This document shows, piece after piece, positions 45,074 to 53,537 of a DNA stretch of 64,000 nucleotides; the stretch's first letter is position 1; each line of letters opens with the position of its first letter. This DNA is from Marinobacter goseongensis (GTDB lineage: Bacteria; Pseudomonadota; Gammaproteobacteria; Pseudomonadales; Oleiphilaceae). The DNA is taken from the NCBI RefSeq assembly GCF_023156235.1, contig NZ_JAKZAI010000006.1, forward strand, positions 62,001-126,000, read 5' to 3'. The translations under genes were made by a program, and so were the position numbers. A model generated the notes under the pieces. That model did not search any database. It was not told the DNA's origin and worked only from the letters and a program-made list of their open reading frames with translations.

Positions 45074-47090
45074 GTCGGCTTAATCCCCACAGGAAGTAAA
45101 CGCCGCCAACCAGCGCTGCCAACAACCCGGCCGGAAGTTGAGCCGGGAACACCACGATGCGGGACAGGTAATCGGCAACGGCAAGCAGCAGCCCGCCCAC
45201 CAGACCCGCCACAATCATCTGGCGGCCAACAGTTTGCTGTCCCAGCACACGGGCCAGATGGGGCGCGATCAGGCCGGCAAAACTCAGCGGCCCGATCACC
45301 ACCGTGGCGGAAGCCGTCAGCACCGCCGCTACCAACAGCAGCAACAGTCGGGCCCGAGCCACCGGCAACCCCAGCGATGAGGCCGAGGTGTCGCCAAGAG
45401 GCAGCAGGGTGAGCGGACGCACTACCAGGCCCAACAGCCCGCAGATCAGCAACACAAAGGCCATCAGGCCGAACGCTTCATGTTCCGAAATCAGCCAGGT
45501 GGAGCCGTACATCCAGTTCAGCAACGGGGCCGCAACGGGGCCGCCGGAGGCCATCACCAGTCGCAGGCCGGCGTCCATGAACACGTACAGTGCCAGGCCA
45601 CCAAGCAGAAGCTGGTTGCCGGCAAAGCGGTGTTTGCGGGCCAGCAGGATCAGCAGGCCTAGGGCCGCGGCGGCACCGAGTGTGGCCGCGCCCAGCTGAC
45701 CCACCCGACCCACCTCCAGTCCGGAAACCACGATCACCACCATCACCAGTGCCGCGCCCCCGCTGATGCCCAGCATTTCCGGGCTGCCCATGGGGTTGCC
45801 GGTCATCCGTTGTATCAGCGTGCCGGCCAGCCCCAGCGCGACTCCGGCCAGCATGGCTGCCAGCAATCTCGGCCCCCGCCAGACCCAGGCCTCGTGCCAC
45901 TGGCTGATCAGGGTCCAGTTCCAGCCTTCCAGGCCTGGTGACCAGCCCATGGAGATCACGATGGTGGCCAGCAGCAGGGTGACCAGTGCACCCCCAATCA
46001 GCACGGGGGACCGGCGTTGCGGCGGGAACCTGGCGGGGCCTGATTCCTGACCCGGCATACGGTGGGTGTCTCTGAAGCCCTGCAGAGCCAGCAGGATAAC
46101 CGGTCCGCCGATCAATGCGGTGGTCGTACCGGTGGGCACCAGTGAGCCGTCACCCCAGGTCGAGGCCCAGTGCGCCAATGTGTCGGCCAGCAGCAACAGG
46201 CCGCCGCCCAGCAAGGTGCTCCACAGCAGCCGGCTGCCGAGGGTGCGGGCGCCGAGCAGGCGCGCCAGCACCGGAGCGGCCAACCCGATAAACGCCACGA
46301 CACCGACCCGACTGACCACGGTCGTGCTCATGACCACCACCAGAAGCAGGGCCAGCATCCGGACCAGGGCGACTTTTGCCCCCAGCGAGCTGGCGGAGGC
46401 CTGCCCCAGCTGCAGCAACTGCAAGGGCCGAATCAGTGCCAGCATCAGCATGGCCAGCACCAGCACCCGCGGCCAGAGATCCATGAACGGCCCCCAGTTG
46501 TTCTGAACCAGAGAGCCGGCACCCCAGATAAACAGGTTGCCGAGCCACTCGCCTTTCAGCAGCAGGAAGGCCATGTTCATGGCACCGAGGAAAAAGGTGA
46601 TCACCAGCCCGGCCAGAATCACGGTGACCGGCGAAAAGCCCAGGCGCCATGTCAGCGCGATCACCAGCCCGATGGCCAGCAGCCCGCCGGCCAGTGCCGC
46701 CAGATCCGGGTTAAAGGCCAGCAGGCCTGGAGCGAACAGGGTGGCCACCGTGACCCCGAATTGCCCGCCGGCTTCCACCCCGAGTGTGGTGGGCGACGCC
46801 AGTGGATTGCCGAGAATCTGCTGGGTCACGGCGCCGGCCAGGCCCAGGCCGCAGCCAATCAGTACGGCGATCGACACCCGCGGCGCCCAGCTGTAGTGCG
46901 CCAGCACCGAGGAATACTGATCCGGATCGAAAGTCCAGAAGGCGGCAACCAGGGCAGCGGGCTGCAGCTGGTTGAGCCAGGGCATGGCACTTGCGGCCAG
47001 GGCACCCAGCCAGAGGACAACCGCCGCGATGGGCAGCGTGGCCCGGATGGTCGGGCGCGCCGATGGCAGGCGGGCGGACTCAGCGTACAT
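45060..47090 (-). CDS. fhuB: Fused FecCD-family siderophore permease (FhuB-like)
   Basis: A 676-residue inner-membrane permease made of two homologous halves, as in FhuB. Each half has about ten membrane helices and the conserved family motif: GLGLAGAVTQQILGNPLASP in the first and GVALGLAGTLIQRMTGNPMG in the second. The ATPase-contact segments VAFIGLAAPVLARLL and LSFAGLIAPHLARVL also occur once per half. The linker near residue 340 is hydrophilic (GFRDTHRMPGQESGPARFPP). It overlaps the binding-protein gene by 11 bases and the reductase by 14, so the operon is translationally coupled. Confidence 0.93.
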   Translation of the reverse strand: MYAESARLPSARPTIRATLPIAAVVLWLGALAASAMPWLNQLQPAALVAAFWTFDPDQYSSVLAHYSWAPRVSIAVLIGCGLGLAGAVTQQILGNPLASPTTLGVEAGGQFGVTVATLFAPGLLAFNPDLAALAGGLLAIGLVIALTWRLGFSPVTVILAGLVITFFLGAMNMAFLLLKGEWLGNLFIWGAGSLVQNNWGPFMDLWPRVLVLAMLMLALIRPLQLLQLGQASASSLGAKVALVRMLALLLVVVMSTTVVSRVGVVAFIGLAAPVLARLLGARTLGSRLLWSTLLGGGLLLLADTLAHWASTWGDGSLVPTGTTTALIGGPVILLALQGFRDTHRMPGQESGPARFPPQRRSPVLIGGALVTLLLATIVISMGWSPGLEGWNWTLISQWHEAWVWRGPRLLAAMLAGVALGLAGTLIQRMTGNPMGSPEMLGISGGAALVMVVIVVSGLEVGRVGQLGAATLGAAAALGLLILLARKHRFAGNQLLLGGLALYVFMDAGLRLVMASGGPVAAPLLNWMYGSTWLISEHEAFGLMAFVLLICGLLGLVVRPLTLLPLGDTSASSLGLPVARARLLLLLVAAVLTASATVVIGPLSFAGLIAPHLARVLGQQTVGRQMIVAGLVGGLLLAVADYLSRIVVFPAQLPAGLLAALVGGVYFLWGLSRHGRA

Positions 47091-48012
47091 TGTCGTGGCC
47101 TCCGGCCAACAGGCTGTCGGTGAGCTGAACCGCCAGCCGTTTGATCTGGAACAGGCCGCCGAAAGGCCAGGTGGTATCGACCGGATAGATCTGCTGCTGT
47201 TTTACCGGTGGCAAATAGGTCCAGAACGGGCTGATCGCCAGCGTGTCCGCGAGCCCCGGCGGCAGGGGGGAAATCACCACGATGCGACTGTTCCCATAAG
47301 GCGCAAGCGCTTCCAGACCGACCACGGAAAATCCCCAGAAATTGCCCTTCCGCGGCCAGGCGTTGCTCAGGCCGAGGCCGTCCAGAACGGTCTGGTAGAG
47401 GCCGTTGGGGGCGTAGATCCGCACATGGCGGTCGTCCAGAAAATTCACCAGAGCCACCGGGCGGTCGCTCAGGTCTGCGGTTTCCAGTCTTTGCCGTTGG
47501 ATCGCCAGGGTTTCCTCGATATCGGCAATCACGGCGTCTGCGCGGTCTTCGCGACCCAGCATCTGCCCCAGTGTCACCAGCATTTCACGAGATTTCTCCC
47601 GTGGTCGGCTGCCTTCCCGGTACACGCTGATGACGTAGGTGGGGGCGATCCGCTCCAGCAGTTCTGCGGCCGGTGCCATTTCGGCACTGGTGACAATCAG
47701 GTCCGGTTTCAGCTCGGCAATGGCCTCAAGGCTGGGTGCCACGCGGGTGCCGATATTGTGCACACCCTCCGGGAGTTCCGGCTCCTTGACCCAGACGGAA
47801 TAGCCGTCACGATCCGCCATGCCGATCGGCGTCACACCCAGCAGCAGCAACGCTTCCGTGGCCGCCCAGTTGAGGGTGACCACCCGCGCTGGCGGTTCAT
47901 CCAGGCTGACCGTGCCGTACTCATGTTGCCATGTAGCCGCACCCGCCAGCATGGGGGCCAGGCTCAACAGCAGTGCCATAACCAGGTGAACCGGCCGGTG
48001 TTCAGTGAACAT
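47080..48012 (-). CDS. Iron-siderophore ABC transporter substrate-binding protein (FhuD-like)
   Basis: A 310-residue periplasmic binding protein with a cleavable signal (VMALLLSLAPMLAGAAT). Family segments include VVTLNWAATEALLLLGVTPI and LEAIAELKPDLIVTS and the late GFSVVGLEALAPYG, matching the FhuD/FepB class that binds a ferric siderophore and delivers it to the permease. The start at 48012 was chosen since the preceding open frame has no signal peptide. It overlaps the ATPase gene by 11 bases and the permease by 11. Siderophore specificity cannot be told. Confidence 0.9.
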   Translation of the reverse strand: MFTEHRPVHLVMALLLSLAPMLAGAATWQHEYGTVSLDEPPARVVTLNWAATEALLLLGVTPIGMADRDGYSVWVKEPELPEGVHNIGTRVAPSLEAIAELKPDLIVTSAEMAPAAELLERIAPTYVISVYREGSRPREKSREMLVTLGQMLGREDRADAVIADIEETLAIQRQRLETADLSDRPVALVNFLDDRHVRIYAPNGLYQTVLDGLGLSNAWPRKGNFWGFSVVGLEALAPYGNSRIVVISPLPPGLADTLAISPFWTYLPPVKQQQIYPVDTTWPFGGLFQIKRLAVQLTDSLLAGGHDNVR

Positions 48013-48775
48013 AGGACACCCACTGGCCCGGTGCGCGTTCGAGCACGCCCATGGGCACGCCGTAGATAGACTCGAGGATGCCGGAATCCATGATGTTGCG
48101 GGGGCTGCCATCGGCGACCAGCGCTCCGGACTTCAGCGCCACCAGTCGGTCACAGAAACGGGCCGCGAGGTCCACATCGTGCAGCACCACCACCACCGTG
48201 AGTTCCCGTTCCTCTGCGAGGCGATGCACCAGCCGCAGGGTCTCGACCTGGTGTTTCACATCGAGGGCGGAGATGGGCTCGTCCAGCAGCAGGCAGCGGG
48301 TCTGCTGGGCAAGCAACAGGGCGATCCACGCGCGCTGCCGTTCGCCGCCCGACAGGGTATCCACCGAGCGATGCTGGAACCGGGTAAGCCCGGTATCGTT
48401 GATGGCCTGGTCGATCAACCGATGGTCTTCGGCGTTGTAACGCCCGAGTGGCCCCCGCCAGGGGTAGCGACCCAGAGCAACCAGTTCGCGCACGGTCAGT
48501 CCGTCGGTTCCCGGCGGGTGCTGGGGCAGGTAGCCCACCGTACGCGCAAACTCGCGGGCACCGGTGCGTTGGAAAGAGGTGCCCAGCACACGGACGTCGC
48601 CAGCAGACGGCGCCATCTGACGCGCCAGGATTTTCAACAGCGTGGACTTGCCGGAGCCATTGTGACCGAGCAGTGCAGTCACTTCGCCTTCGCGAAAGTC
48701 CAGAGTGACATTGCGAAGGATGGCGGCGTCACCGATGCGCACACCCAGGCCGGATACTTTGAAGAACGCAGACAT
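48002..48775 (-). CDS. fhuC: Iron-siderophore ABC transporter ATP-binding protein (FhuC-like)
   Basis: A 257-residue ATPase. Walker A GHNGSGKST is at about residues 37-45, the Q-loop is in YLPQHPPG, the signature LSGGERQRAW follows, and Walker B is CLLLDEPISALD with the switch His in VVVLHDVDLA. This is the FepC/FhuC type. GGGAG lies about 6 bases before the ATG. It is the first gene of fhuC-D-B-F as transcribed on the minus strand, with a weak Fur box about 70-85 bases upstream. Confidence 0.93.
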   Translation of the reverse strand: MSAFFKVSGLGVRIGDAAILRNVTLDFREGEVTALLGHNGSGKSTLLKILARQMAPSAGDVRVLGTSFQRTGAREFARTVGYLPQHPPGTDGLTVRELVALGRYPWRGPLGRYNAEDHRLIDQAINDTGLTRFQHRSVDTLSGGERQRAWIALLLAQQTRCLLLDEPISALDVKHQVETLRLVHRLAEERELTVVVVLHDVDLAARFCDRLVALKSGALVADGSPRNIMDSGILESIYGVPMGVLERAPGQWVSYVH

Positions 48776-48842
48776 GCAGGCTCCCGGATTTGTGGGACGT
48801 TTCAGAGGGATAAGCTCCGAGGGCCTGCAGAATAATCTAAAT

Positions 48843-48861
48843 GCGAATTACTATCAATATA
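48843..48861 (-). promoter_or_regulatory. Weak Fur box before fhuC
   Basis: Read on the minus strand, TATATTGATAGTAATTCGC matches 13 of 19 Fur consensus positions, in an AT-rich gap about 70 bases before fhuC. Weaker than the other two boxes. Confidence 0.45.
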
Positions 48862-48884
48862 ATTTAAGCCAGAGCTACGGTGGT

Positions 48885-50675
48885 TCAGACCTGGCCGGTC
48901 TGCACCCGCCATTGGGCCGCGTAGGCGCCATCGTGGTCCAGCAGCTGTTGATGCGTGCCGCTTTCCACCACCGTGCCGGCATCCACAACGGCGATGGTGT
49001 CCGCATCGACGATGGTGGACAGGCGGTGGGCAATCATGATCACCGTGCGGTTATGGCCAATGCGCTTGAGGGAGCGCTGGATGGCGGCTTCGGTTTCGTT
49101 GTCTACGGCACTGGTGGCTTCGTCCAGAACCAGAATGGGCGGATTCTTGAGCAGCGCGCGGGCCAGGGAAAGGCGCTGGCGCTGGCCACCGGAAAGGCGA
49201 ATGCCACGCTCCCCCACCGGGGTATCGAGGCCATCGGGCAGGGCTTCGATAAAGGACCAGGCTTCGGCGGTCTTCGCGGCGTCGATGATCTCGCTGTCTG
49301 ACGCATCTGGCTTGCCGTAGGTCAGGTTGTCGCGAATGCTGCCCTCGAACAGGTACACATCCTGGCTCACCAGTCCGATGGCTTTACGCAGGGATTTCAG
49401 GCTGATGCCCTGAATGGGCTGGCCATCGATGCGGATATCGCCGTGGCTGGGGTCGTAGAACCTCAGCAGCAGTTTGATCAGCGTCGACTTGCCGGAGCCG
49501 GTTGCGCCCACCAGCGCCAGGGTATTGCCCGCCGGTACATGCAGGTCGATATCGCAAATGCCGGCGCCACTGCTGGGATAGTGAAAGCTTACTTTGTTCA
49601 GGGTGACCTCGCCCTGAACCGGCTCGCTGAGCGCCTTGCCGGCTGCGTCCCGCACGTGGACCGGTTCCGACAGCAGGTCGAGGATGCGTCGGGTGCTGGC
49701 CATGGCGCGCTCGAACAGGTCAATCACTTCCGCCAGTCCGGTCAGCGGCCAGAGCAAGCGCTGGGTGAGGAACACCAGCACGCCGTAGGCGCCCACGTTC
49801 AGGTCGCCACTCAGGGCCATCATGCCACCCACGGTGAATGTCGCGAGGAAGCCGGCGAGAATGGCCATGCGGATGATCGGGATAAACGCCGAGCTGATGC
49901 GAATGGCGCGGCGATTGGCCTCCACGTAAGCTTCGCTGCTTTCTTTCAGGCGCCGGGCTTCCCGGGTTTCAGCGGTGAAACTCTTGATGGTGGCAATGCC
50001 GCCGAGGTTGTTGGCGAGGCGGCTGGACAGATCCCCCACTTTTTCCCGCACGTCGGCATACAGCGGGCCGGCCTTGCGCTGGAAATAGAACGCGCCCCAG
50101 ATGATCAGCGGGATCGGCGTGAAGGCGAGCAGCGCAATCAGTGGGGATAGGACGAAGAAGACCGCGCCCACAGCGATCACGGTGACCACCACCTGGATCA
50201 TGGCGTTGGCACCGCCGTCGAGGAAGCGTTCCAGCTGGTTTACGTCGTCGTTCATGGTGGCCACTAACTGACCGGAGCTGCGGGCCTCGAAAAAGCTCAT
50301 GTCCAGGCGCTGGGCATGCTCATAGGCATCCTGTCGCAGATCCGACTGCAGCCGCTGGGCCAGATTGCGCCAGAGGATCTGAAACAGGTATTCGAACAGG
50401 GACTCACCGGCCCAGATGAAGAAGGTCAGGATGGCCAGAATGGTGATCTGTTCTTGCGCGGTCTCAAACCCGAGGCCGGCCACAAAGCTTGCTTCCTTGT
50501 TGACCACCACATCAATGGCCACGCCGATGAGAATTTCCGGCGCAATGTCGAACAGCTTGTTGATGACCGAGCAGGTGGCGGCCGCGATGATCTGGCGGCG
50601 GTAACCCCGGGCATACCTGAGCAGGCGTGCCAGGGCGGCAAAGCTACTGGTGGTGTTCTGGCTGGTTGAAGACAT
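48885..50675 (-). CDS. ABC exporter, fused membrane and ATPase domains
   Basis: A 596-residue half-transporter of the MsbA/type IV ABC class. Residues 25-330 hold six membrane helices; residues 355-590 form the nucleotide-binding domain with Walker A VGATGSGKSTLIK, Q-loop GLVSQDVYLFEGSIRDN, signature IRLSGGQRQRLSLARALL, Walker B ILVLDEATSAVD and switch MIAHRLST. It sits upstream of the fhu-type operon on the same strand and has its own good Fur box, so it could export or process the siderophore, but no synthesis genes are near. ATG at 50675 is preferred over an open frame 33 bases longer. Confidence 0.88.
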   Translation of the reverse strand: MSSTSQNTTSSFAALARLLRYARGYRRQIIAAATCSVINKLFDIAPEILIGVAIDVVVNKEASFVAGLGFETAQEQITILAILTFFIWAGESLFEYLFQILWRNLAQRLQSDLRQDAYEHAQRLDMSFFEARSSGQLVATMNDDVNQLERFLDGGANAMIQVVVTVIAVGAVFFVLSPLIALLAFTPIPLIIWGAFYFQRKAGPLYADVREKVGDLSSRLANNLGGIATIKSFTAETREARRLKESSEAYVEANRRAIRISSAFIPIIRMAILAGFLATFTVGGMMALSGDLNVGAYGVLVFLTQRLLWPLTGLAEVIDLFERAMASTRRILDLLSEPVHVRDAAGKALSEPVQGEVTLNKVSFHYPSSGAGICDIDLHVPAGNTLALVGATGSGKSTLIKLLLRFYDPSHGDIRIDGQPIQGISLKSLRKAIGLVSQDVYLFEGSIRDNLTYGKPDASDSEIIDAAKTAEAWSFIEALPDGLDTPVGERGIRLSGGQRQRLSLARALLKNPPILVLDEATSAVDNETEAAIQRSLKRIGHNRTVIMIAHRLSTIVDADTIAVVDAGTVVESGTHQQLLDHDGAYAAQWRVQTGQV

Positions 50676-50759
50676 ACTCCGCTTCTCTCCTGTGAAACGC
50701 GCGGGCAATGAGCGGCCTGCAGGTGTAAAGGCGGCAAGGGTAGCGGATTTACTGATCGT

Positions 50760-50778
50760 TTAAAAGAGAATCATTATC
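50760..50778 (-). promoter_or_regulatory. Fur box of the ABC exporter
   Basis: GAGAATCATTATC on the plus strand (GATAATGATTCTC on the minus strand) matches 12 of 13 positions of the Fur core; the 19-mer matches 14. It overlaps the stop codon of the YaiI-type gene and lies about 85 bases before the exporter start. Confidence 0.75.
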
Positions 50779-51229
50779 ACTTACGGTTGTTCTGTTGCAA
50801 CCAGCGGTCCAGTTTGTCTGCGAATTCCTTGCGATCGCCCTGGTTGAACGGCGCGGGGCCCCCGGTAACCTGCCCGGCGTTTCGCATCTCTTCCATGAAG
50901 TTACGCATGGCGAGGCGCTGGCGGATATTTTCTTTGGTGAACGCCTGGCCCCGAGGGTTGAAGACGTCTGCGCCTTTTTCGATGGCTTCGGCGGCCAGCG
51001 GGATGTCCTGGGTTATGACCAGGTCGCCTTTGTGCATCTGGTCCATAATTTCGTTGTCGGCGACGTCGAAGCCCTGGGGGACCTGCCGGCGGCTGATGTA
51101 GGGGCTCGGAGGCAGGGTGATGGCGTGGTTGGCGATAAAGGTGGTCTGGATTTGCCAGCGGGCGGCGGCACGGCAGAGGATTTCCCGGATGGGCACGGGG
51201 CAGGCGTCGGCGTCGACCCAGATTGGCAT
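50777..51229 (-). CDS. YaiI/YqxD family protein (DUF188)
   Basis: A 150-residue protein of the UPF0178/DUF188 family. The N-terminus MPIWVDADACPVPIREIL has the conserved acidic DADACP motif, and VITQDIPLAAEAIEKGADV with NPRGQAF follows, giving a PIN-like fold with possible nuclease-type metal site; no activity is established. AAGGAACC lies before the ATG. It is divergent from the histidine phosphatase gene across a gap that contains repeat element copy B. Confidence 0.92.
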   Translation of the reverse strand: MPIWVDADACPVPIREILCRAAARWQIQTTFIANHAITLPPSPYISRRQVPQGFDVADNEIMDQMHKGDLVITQDIPLAAEAIEKGADVFNPRGQAFTKENIRQRLAMRNFMEEMRNAGQVTGGPAPFNQGDRKEFADKLDRWLQQNNRK

Positions 51230-51339
51230 GGTTGGTTCCTTTGTCGGTTTGGCTCTTGGGGAGGAGTTTACCGTTTGTTGTTGTGAGCCTGGTAGTTCTG
51301 GTCCGCGTATTTATGATCAGGCCTGCGACTTGGGCGCGG

Positions 51340-51450
51340 GGCGCTCTTGCAGATCACTTTCCAAAAAACGCTACGAGCACATCCGTGTGCGCTTGATCTC
51401 CGGCCATCCATGGCCTCCGACATTTTTGGAACGTGATCCGCAAGAGCGCC
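51340..51450. repeat. Three-way-junction inverted-repeat element, copy B
   Basis: Outer arms 51340-51367 and 51423-51450 (28 bp, two mismatches) start with GGCGCTCTTGC and end with GCAAGAGCGCC. The 55-nt core begins ACGCT and ends GACA, with hairpins GCACA-TCCG-TGTGC (51377-51390) and GGCCA-TCCA-TGGCC (51402-51415). Core matches copy A at 29743-29851, while the arms share no sequence with A. It lies in the divergent gap between the YaiI-type and phosphatase genes. Confidence 0.85.
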
Positions 51451-51515
51451 GTCCGGCTTCACGGAAAACTCCGCGACCGAGCCGTGTTAAATAGCAGCTC
51501 AGGGGAGTTTGAGGA

Positions 51516-52085
51516 ATGGCACGATTTGCTTTCGTTTTTGTGTTGATGGCGCTCATTGGGGCACCGCAAACCGTGAATGCCGACGAGTCGGAGGCCTGGG
51601 AAGCCCTGCGAGAAGGCCGGGCCGTGCTGATGCTGCGTCATGCCCTGGCGCCCGGCACCGGTGATCCGGCCAACTTCGATTTGGATGACTGCAGCACCCA
51701 GCGCAATCTGAATGATCAGGGGCGGGCGCAGGCGAAGGCCTGGAAGCCGTTTTTGCGGGATCAGGGCATTGATGAGGCCCGGGTGTTCACCAGCCAGTGG
51801 TGCCGCTGCCTGGAAACGGCCCGCGGGATGGATGTGGGGGAGGTGACGGAGTGGCCGTCGCTGAATTCATTCTTCCGCAATCGGGCGGATGGCGGTATGG
51901 CAACGAAGCAGACCATCGCGCGGGTCAACGAGCTGGGTGAGGGGCTGCCGGTTGTGCTGGTGTCTCATCAGGTCAATATCACCCGGCTCGCAGGGGTGTT
52001 TCCGGCGTCCAACGAGGGGGTCATCATTGCTCTGCCATTGTCTGAGGCCCCGACCATTCTGGCGCGGGTTTCGCCCGAAACCTGA
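51516..52085 (+). CDS. Secreted histidine phosphatase family protein
   Basis: A 189-residue exported protein of the histidine phosphatase superfamily, with a signal peptide ([19 protein letters not shown]). The acceptor His is in [15 protein letters not shown], with [12 protein letters not shown] for the second Arg, and [12 protein letters not shown] carries the second His. This looks like the Ais-type group, whose E. coli member acts on LPS core heptose phosphate, so an envelope phosphate substrate is possible but unproven. GGGGAG lies 9 bases before the ATG. The repeat element copy B lies 65 bases upstream, in the likely promoter region. Confidence 0.85.
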   Translation: MARFAFVFVLMALIGAPQTVNADESEAWEALREGRAVLMLRHALAPGTGDPANFDLDDCSTQRNLNDQGRAQAKAWKPFLRDQGIDEARVFTSQWCRCLETARGMDVGEVTEWPSLNSFFRNRADGGMATKQTIARVNELGEGLPVVLVSHQVNITRLAGVFPASNEGVIIALPLSEAPTILARVSPET

Positions 52086-52155
52086 TGGGCCTTGCAACCG
52101 GTGTCGGCGGTTTCTGGTAAACTGCGTACTTTTTTACCGCTACAGGAATCAGCGC

Positions 52156-52494
52156 ATGTCCCAGCTACCGCCTTGCCCCCAATGTCAGTCCGAATACGCC
52201 TACACAGATGGAGAACAGCTGGTTTGCCCGGAGTGTGGCCATGAATGGACGGAGGCGGAAGCCGCGGCCGCCGAAGCGAGCAATACTATCCGCGACGCCA
52301 ACGGTAACGAGCTGCAGGACGGCGATACGGTTACGGTGATCAAGGATCTGAAGGTGAAAGGCTCCAGTTTGGTGGTGAAAGTGGGCACCAAAGTGAAAAA
52401 CATCCGTCTGGTGGACGGTGATCATGACATCGACTGCAAGGTCGAGGGTATTGGCGCCATGAAGCTGAAATCGGAATTTGTGAAAAAAGCCTGA
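52156..52494 (+). CDS. yjdM: Zinc-ribbon protein YjdM (PhnA family)
   Basis: A 112-residue cytoplasmic protein of the PhnA/YjdM family. It starts [20 protein letters not shown] with CPQC then CPECGHEW, a zinc ribbon of four cysteines, followed by the [10 protein letters not shown]-like segment, then [16 protein letters not shown] and [20 protein letters not shown], which match the family throughout. The name PhnA is historical; no phosphonate role is expected. The ATG has AGGA 9 bases upstream; the open frame extends much further upstream, but without support. It is convergent with the DUF533 gene. Confidence 0.92.
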   Translation: MSQLPPCPQCQSEYAYTDGEQLVCPECGHEWTEAEAAAAEASNTIRDANGNELQDGDTVTVIKDLKVKGSSLVVKVGTKVKNIRLVDGDHDIDCKVEGIGAMKLKSEFVKKA

Positions 52495-52507
52495 GACTGA
52501 CTTGAAC

Positions 52508-52529
52508 AGCGCCGCGGTCAGGCGGCGCT
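52508..52529. terminator. Hairpin between convergent genes
   Basis: AGCGCCGC, loop GGTCAG, GCGGCGCT is a perfect 8-bp stem 13 bases after the yjdM stop. It overlaps the last codons of the convergent DUF533 gene and has no T-run, so it may only slow polymerase. Confidence 0.5.
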
Positions 52530-53243
52530 CTGGACTTGATGGTCAAGCTGCCGGGCCAGTTCCGGTTCCAGTTTTAACGCGTTTGCCAGTTGATCCAGCC
52601 ATGCCCGTTCCATGGGGTTCTGGTTGTCGATCATGATCGCGCTGACCAGATAGATTTCACGGCTTGCCTGGGGAGAGTCGGCATTGCGTGCCAGTTCCGC
52701 GGCATCCAGCGGGGCATCAAATTGCTGTTGAATCCACGCATGCAGTTCGTCGTCTGGTCCCAGCTTTTCAATTTCCTGGGTCAGTATCGTGCGCTCGTTG
52801 GCATCAATGTGGCCGTCGGCCCGTGCGGCCATGATCATGGCTTGCAGTATTTCCAGTCCACGACGCTCCTGGGCCTGCCCCTGCAGTTGTTCGATCGGCT
52901 GTCCCTGGTTGTGAGTGGCCATGGGTTGCGGGCCGCCCCGGGCGTTGTCCTGGTAGTTCTGATAGGCCTTCCAGGCGAGCACGCCCACGCCCGCCAGAGC
53001 GCCGTATTTCAGTGCCGTGCCACCCATCTTGCGCCCGCGTTTCGATCCCAGCATCAGGCCCAGTGCACCGCCGCCAAGCAGGCTCTTGACGTCCACGCCG
53101 CGGCTGCCTCCTTGTCCGCCGCGGAACTGTGTGCCAACGTTCTGAACCACTTTGTTCAGTTCCATGCCGCTCTGTGATCCGCCGCCAGAGGGACTACCTG
53201 AGGCCTGTTGCATGATCTGGTTCAACACGTTCATCACGTTCAT
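52518..53243 (-). CDS. TerB/DUF533 family protein (YebE-like)
   Basis: A 241-residue protein with a Gly- and Gln-rich N-terminus (QQASGSPSGGGSQSGMEL), a glycine-rich segment that may sit in or near the membrane (GGGALGLMLGSKRG), and a helical C-terminal domain of about 120 residues. That domain contains MIMAARADGHIDANERTIL, with the conserved acidic D-G-x-x-D/E pattern of TerB-like proteins. Function unknown. The ATG at 53243 has GGAG 7 bases upstream. Confidence 0.85.
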   Translation of the reverse strand: MNVMNVLNQIMQQASGSPSGGGSQSGMELNKVVQNVGTQFRGGQGGSRGVDVKSLLGGGALGLMLGSKRGRKMGGTALKYGALAGVGVLAWKAYQNYQDNARGGPQPMATHNQGQPIEQLQGQAQERRGLEILQAMIMAARADGHIDANERTILTQEIEKLGPDDELHAWIQQQFDAPLDAAELARNADSPQASREIYLVSAIMIDNQNPMERAWLDQLANALKLEPELARQLDHQVQSAA

Positions 53244-53351
53244 GGTGGTGCTCCTCACGATGGGATACGTCGCTTTATTCTAGACTGGCCATTTTTCCTT
53301 TTTCATTAAGCTGTTGTTAGCTTCTGGCAGGCGGTTCCCCGCCCGGGTGTA

Positions 53352-53380
53352 TTGAACTATCCGTGGTCATCGTCTAAATA
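53352..53380 (+). promoter_or_regulatory. Candidate promoter of the pdh operon
   Basis: TTGAAC (53352-53357) and TAAATA (53375-53380) are 17 bases apart, about 160 bases before pdhA. The leader contains a small hairpin AACGCG-AAACC-CGCGTT (53421-53437). Both hexamers are only partial matches. Confidence 0.35.
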
Positions 53381-53537
53381 TTAAACAGAGCGCCTTCGGG
53401 GCCTCTGCGCAAGTCCCAGCAACGCGAAACCCGCGTTCCAACAAAACAGCCACCCCAGAACTGCCGGCCGGCCCGCCACAAGCAGGCTTTCTTCGCAGTC
53501 AGCGCCTTCACCAAAAGGCAGGGGAGAGGAGGATGGG

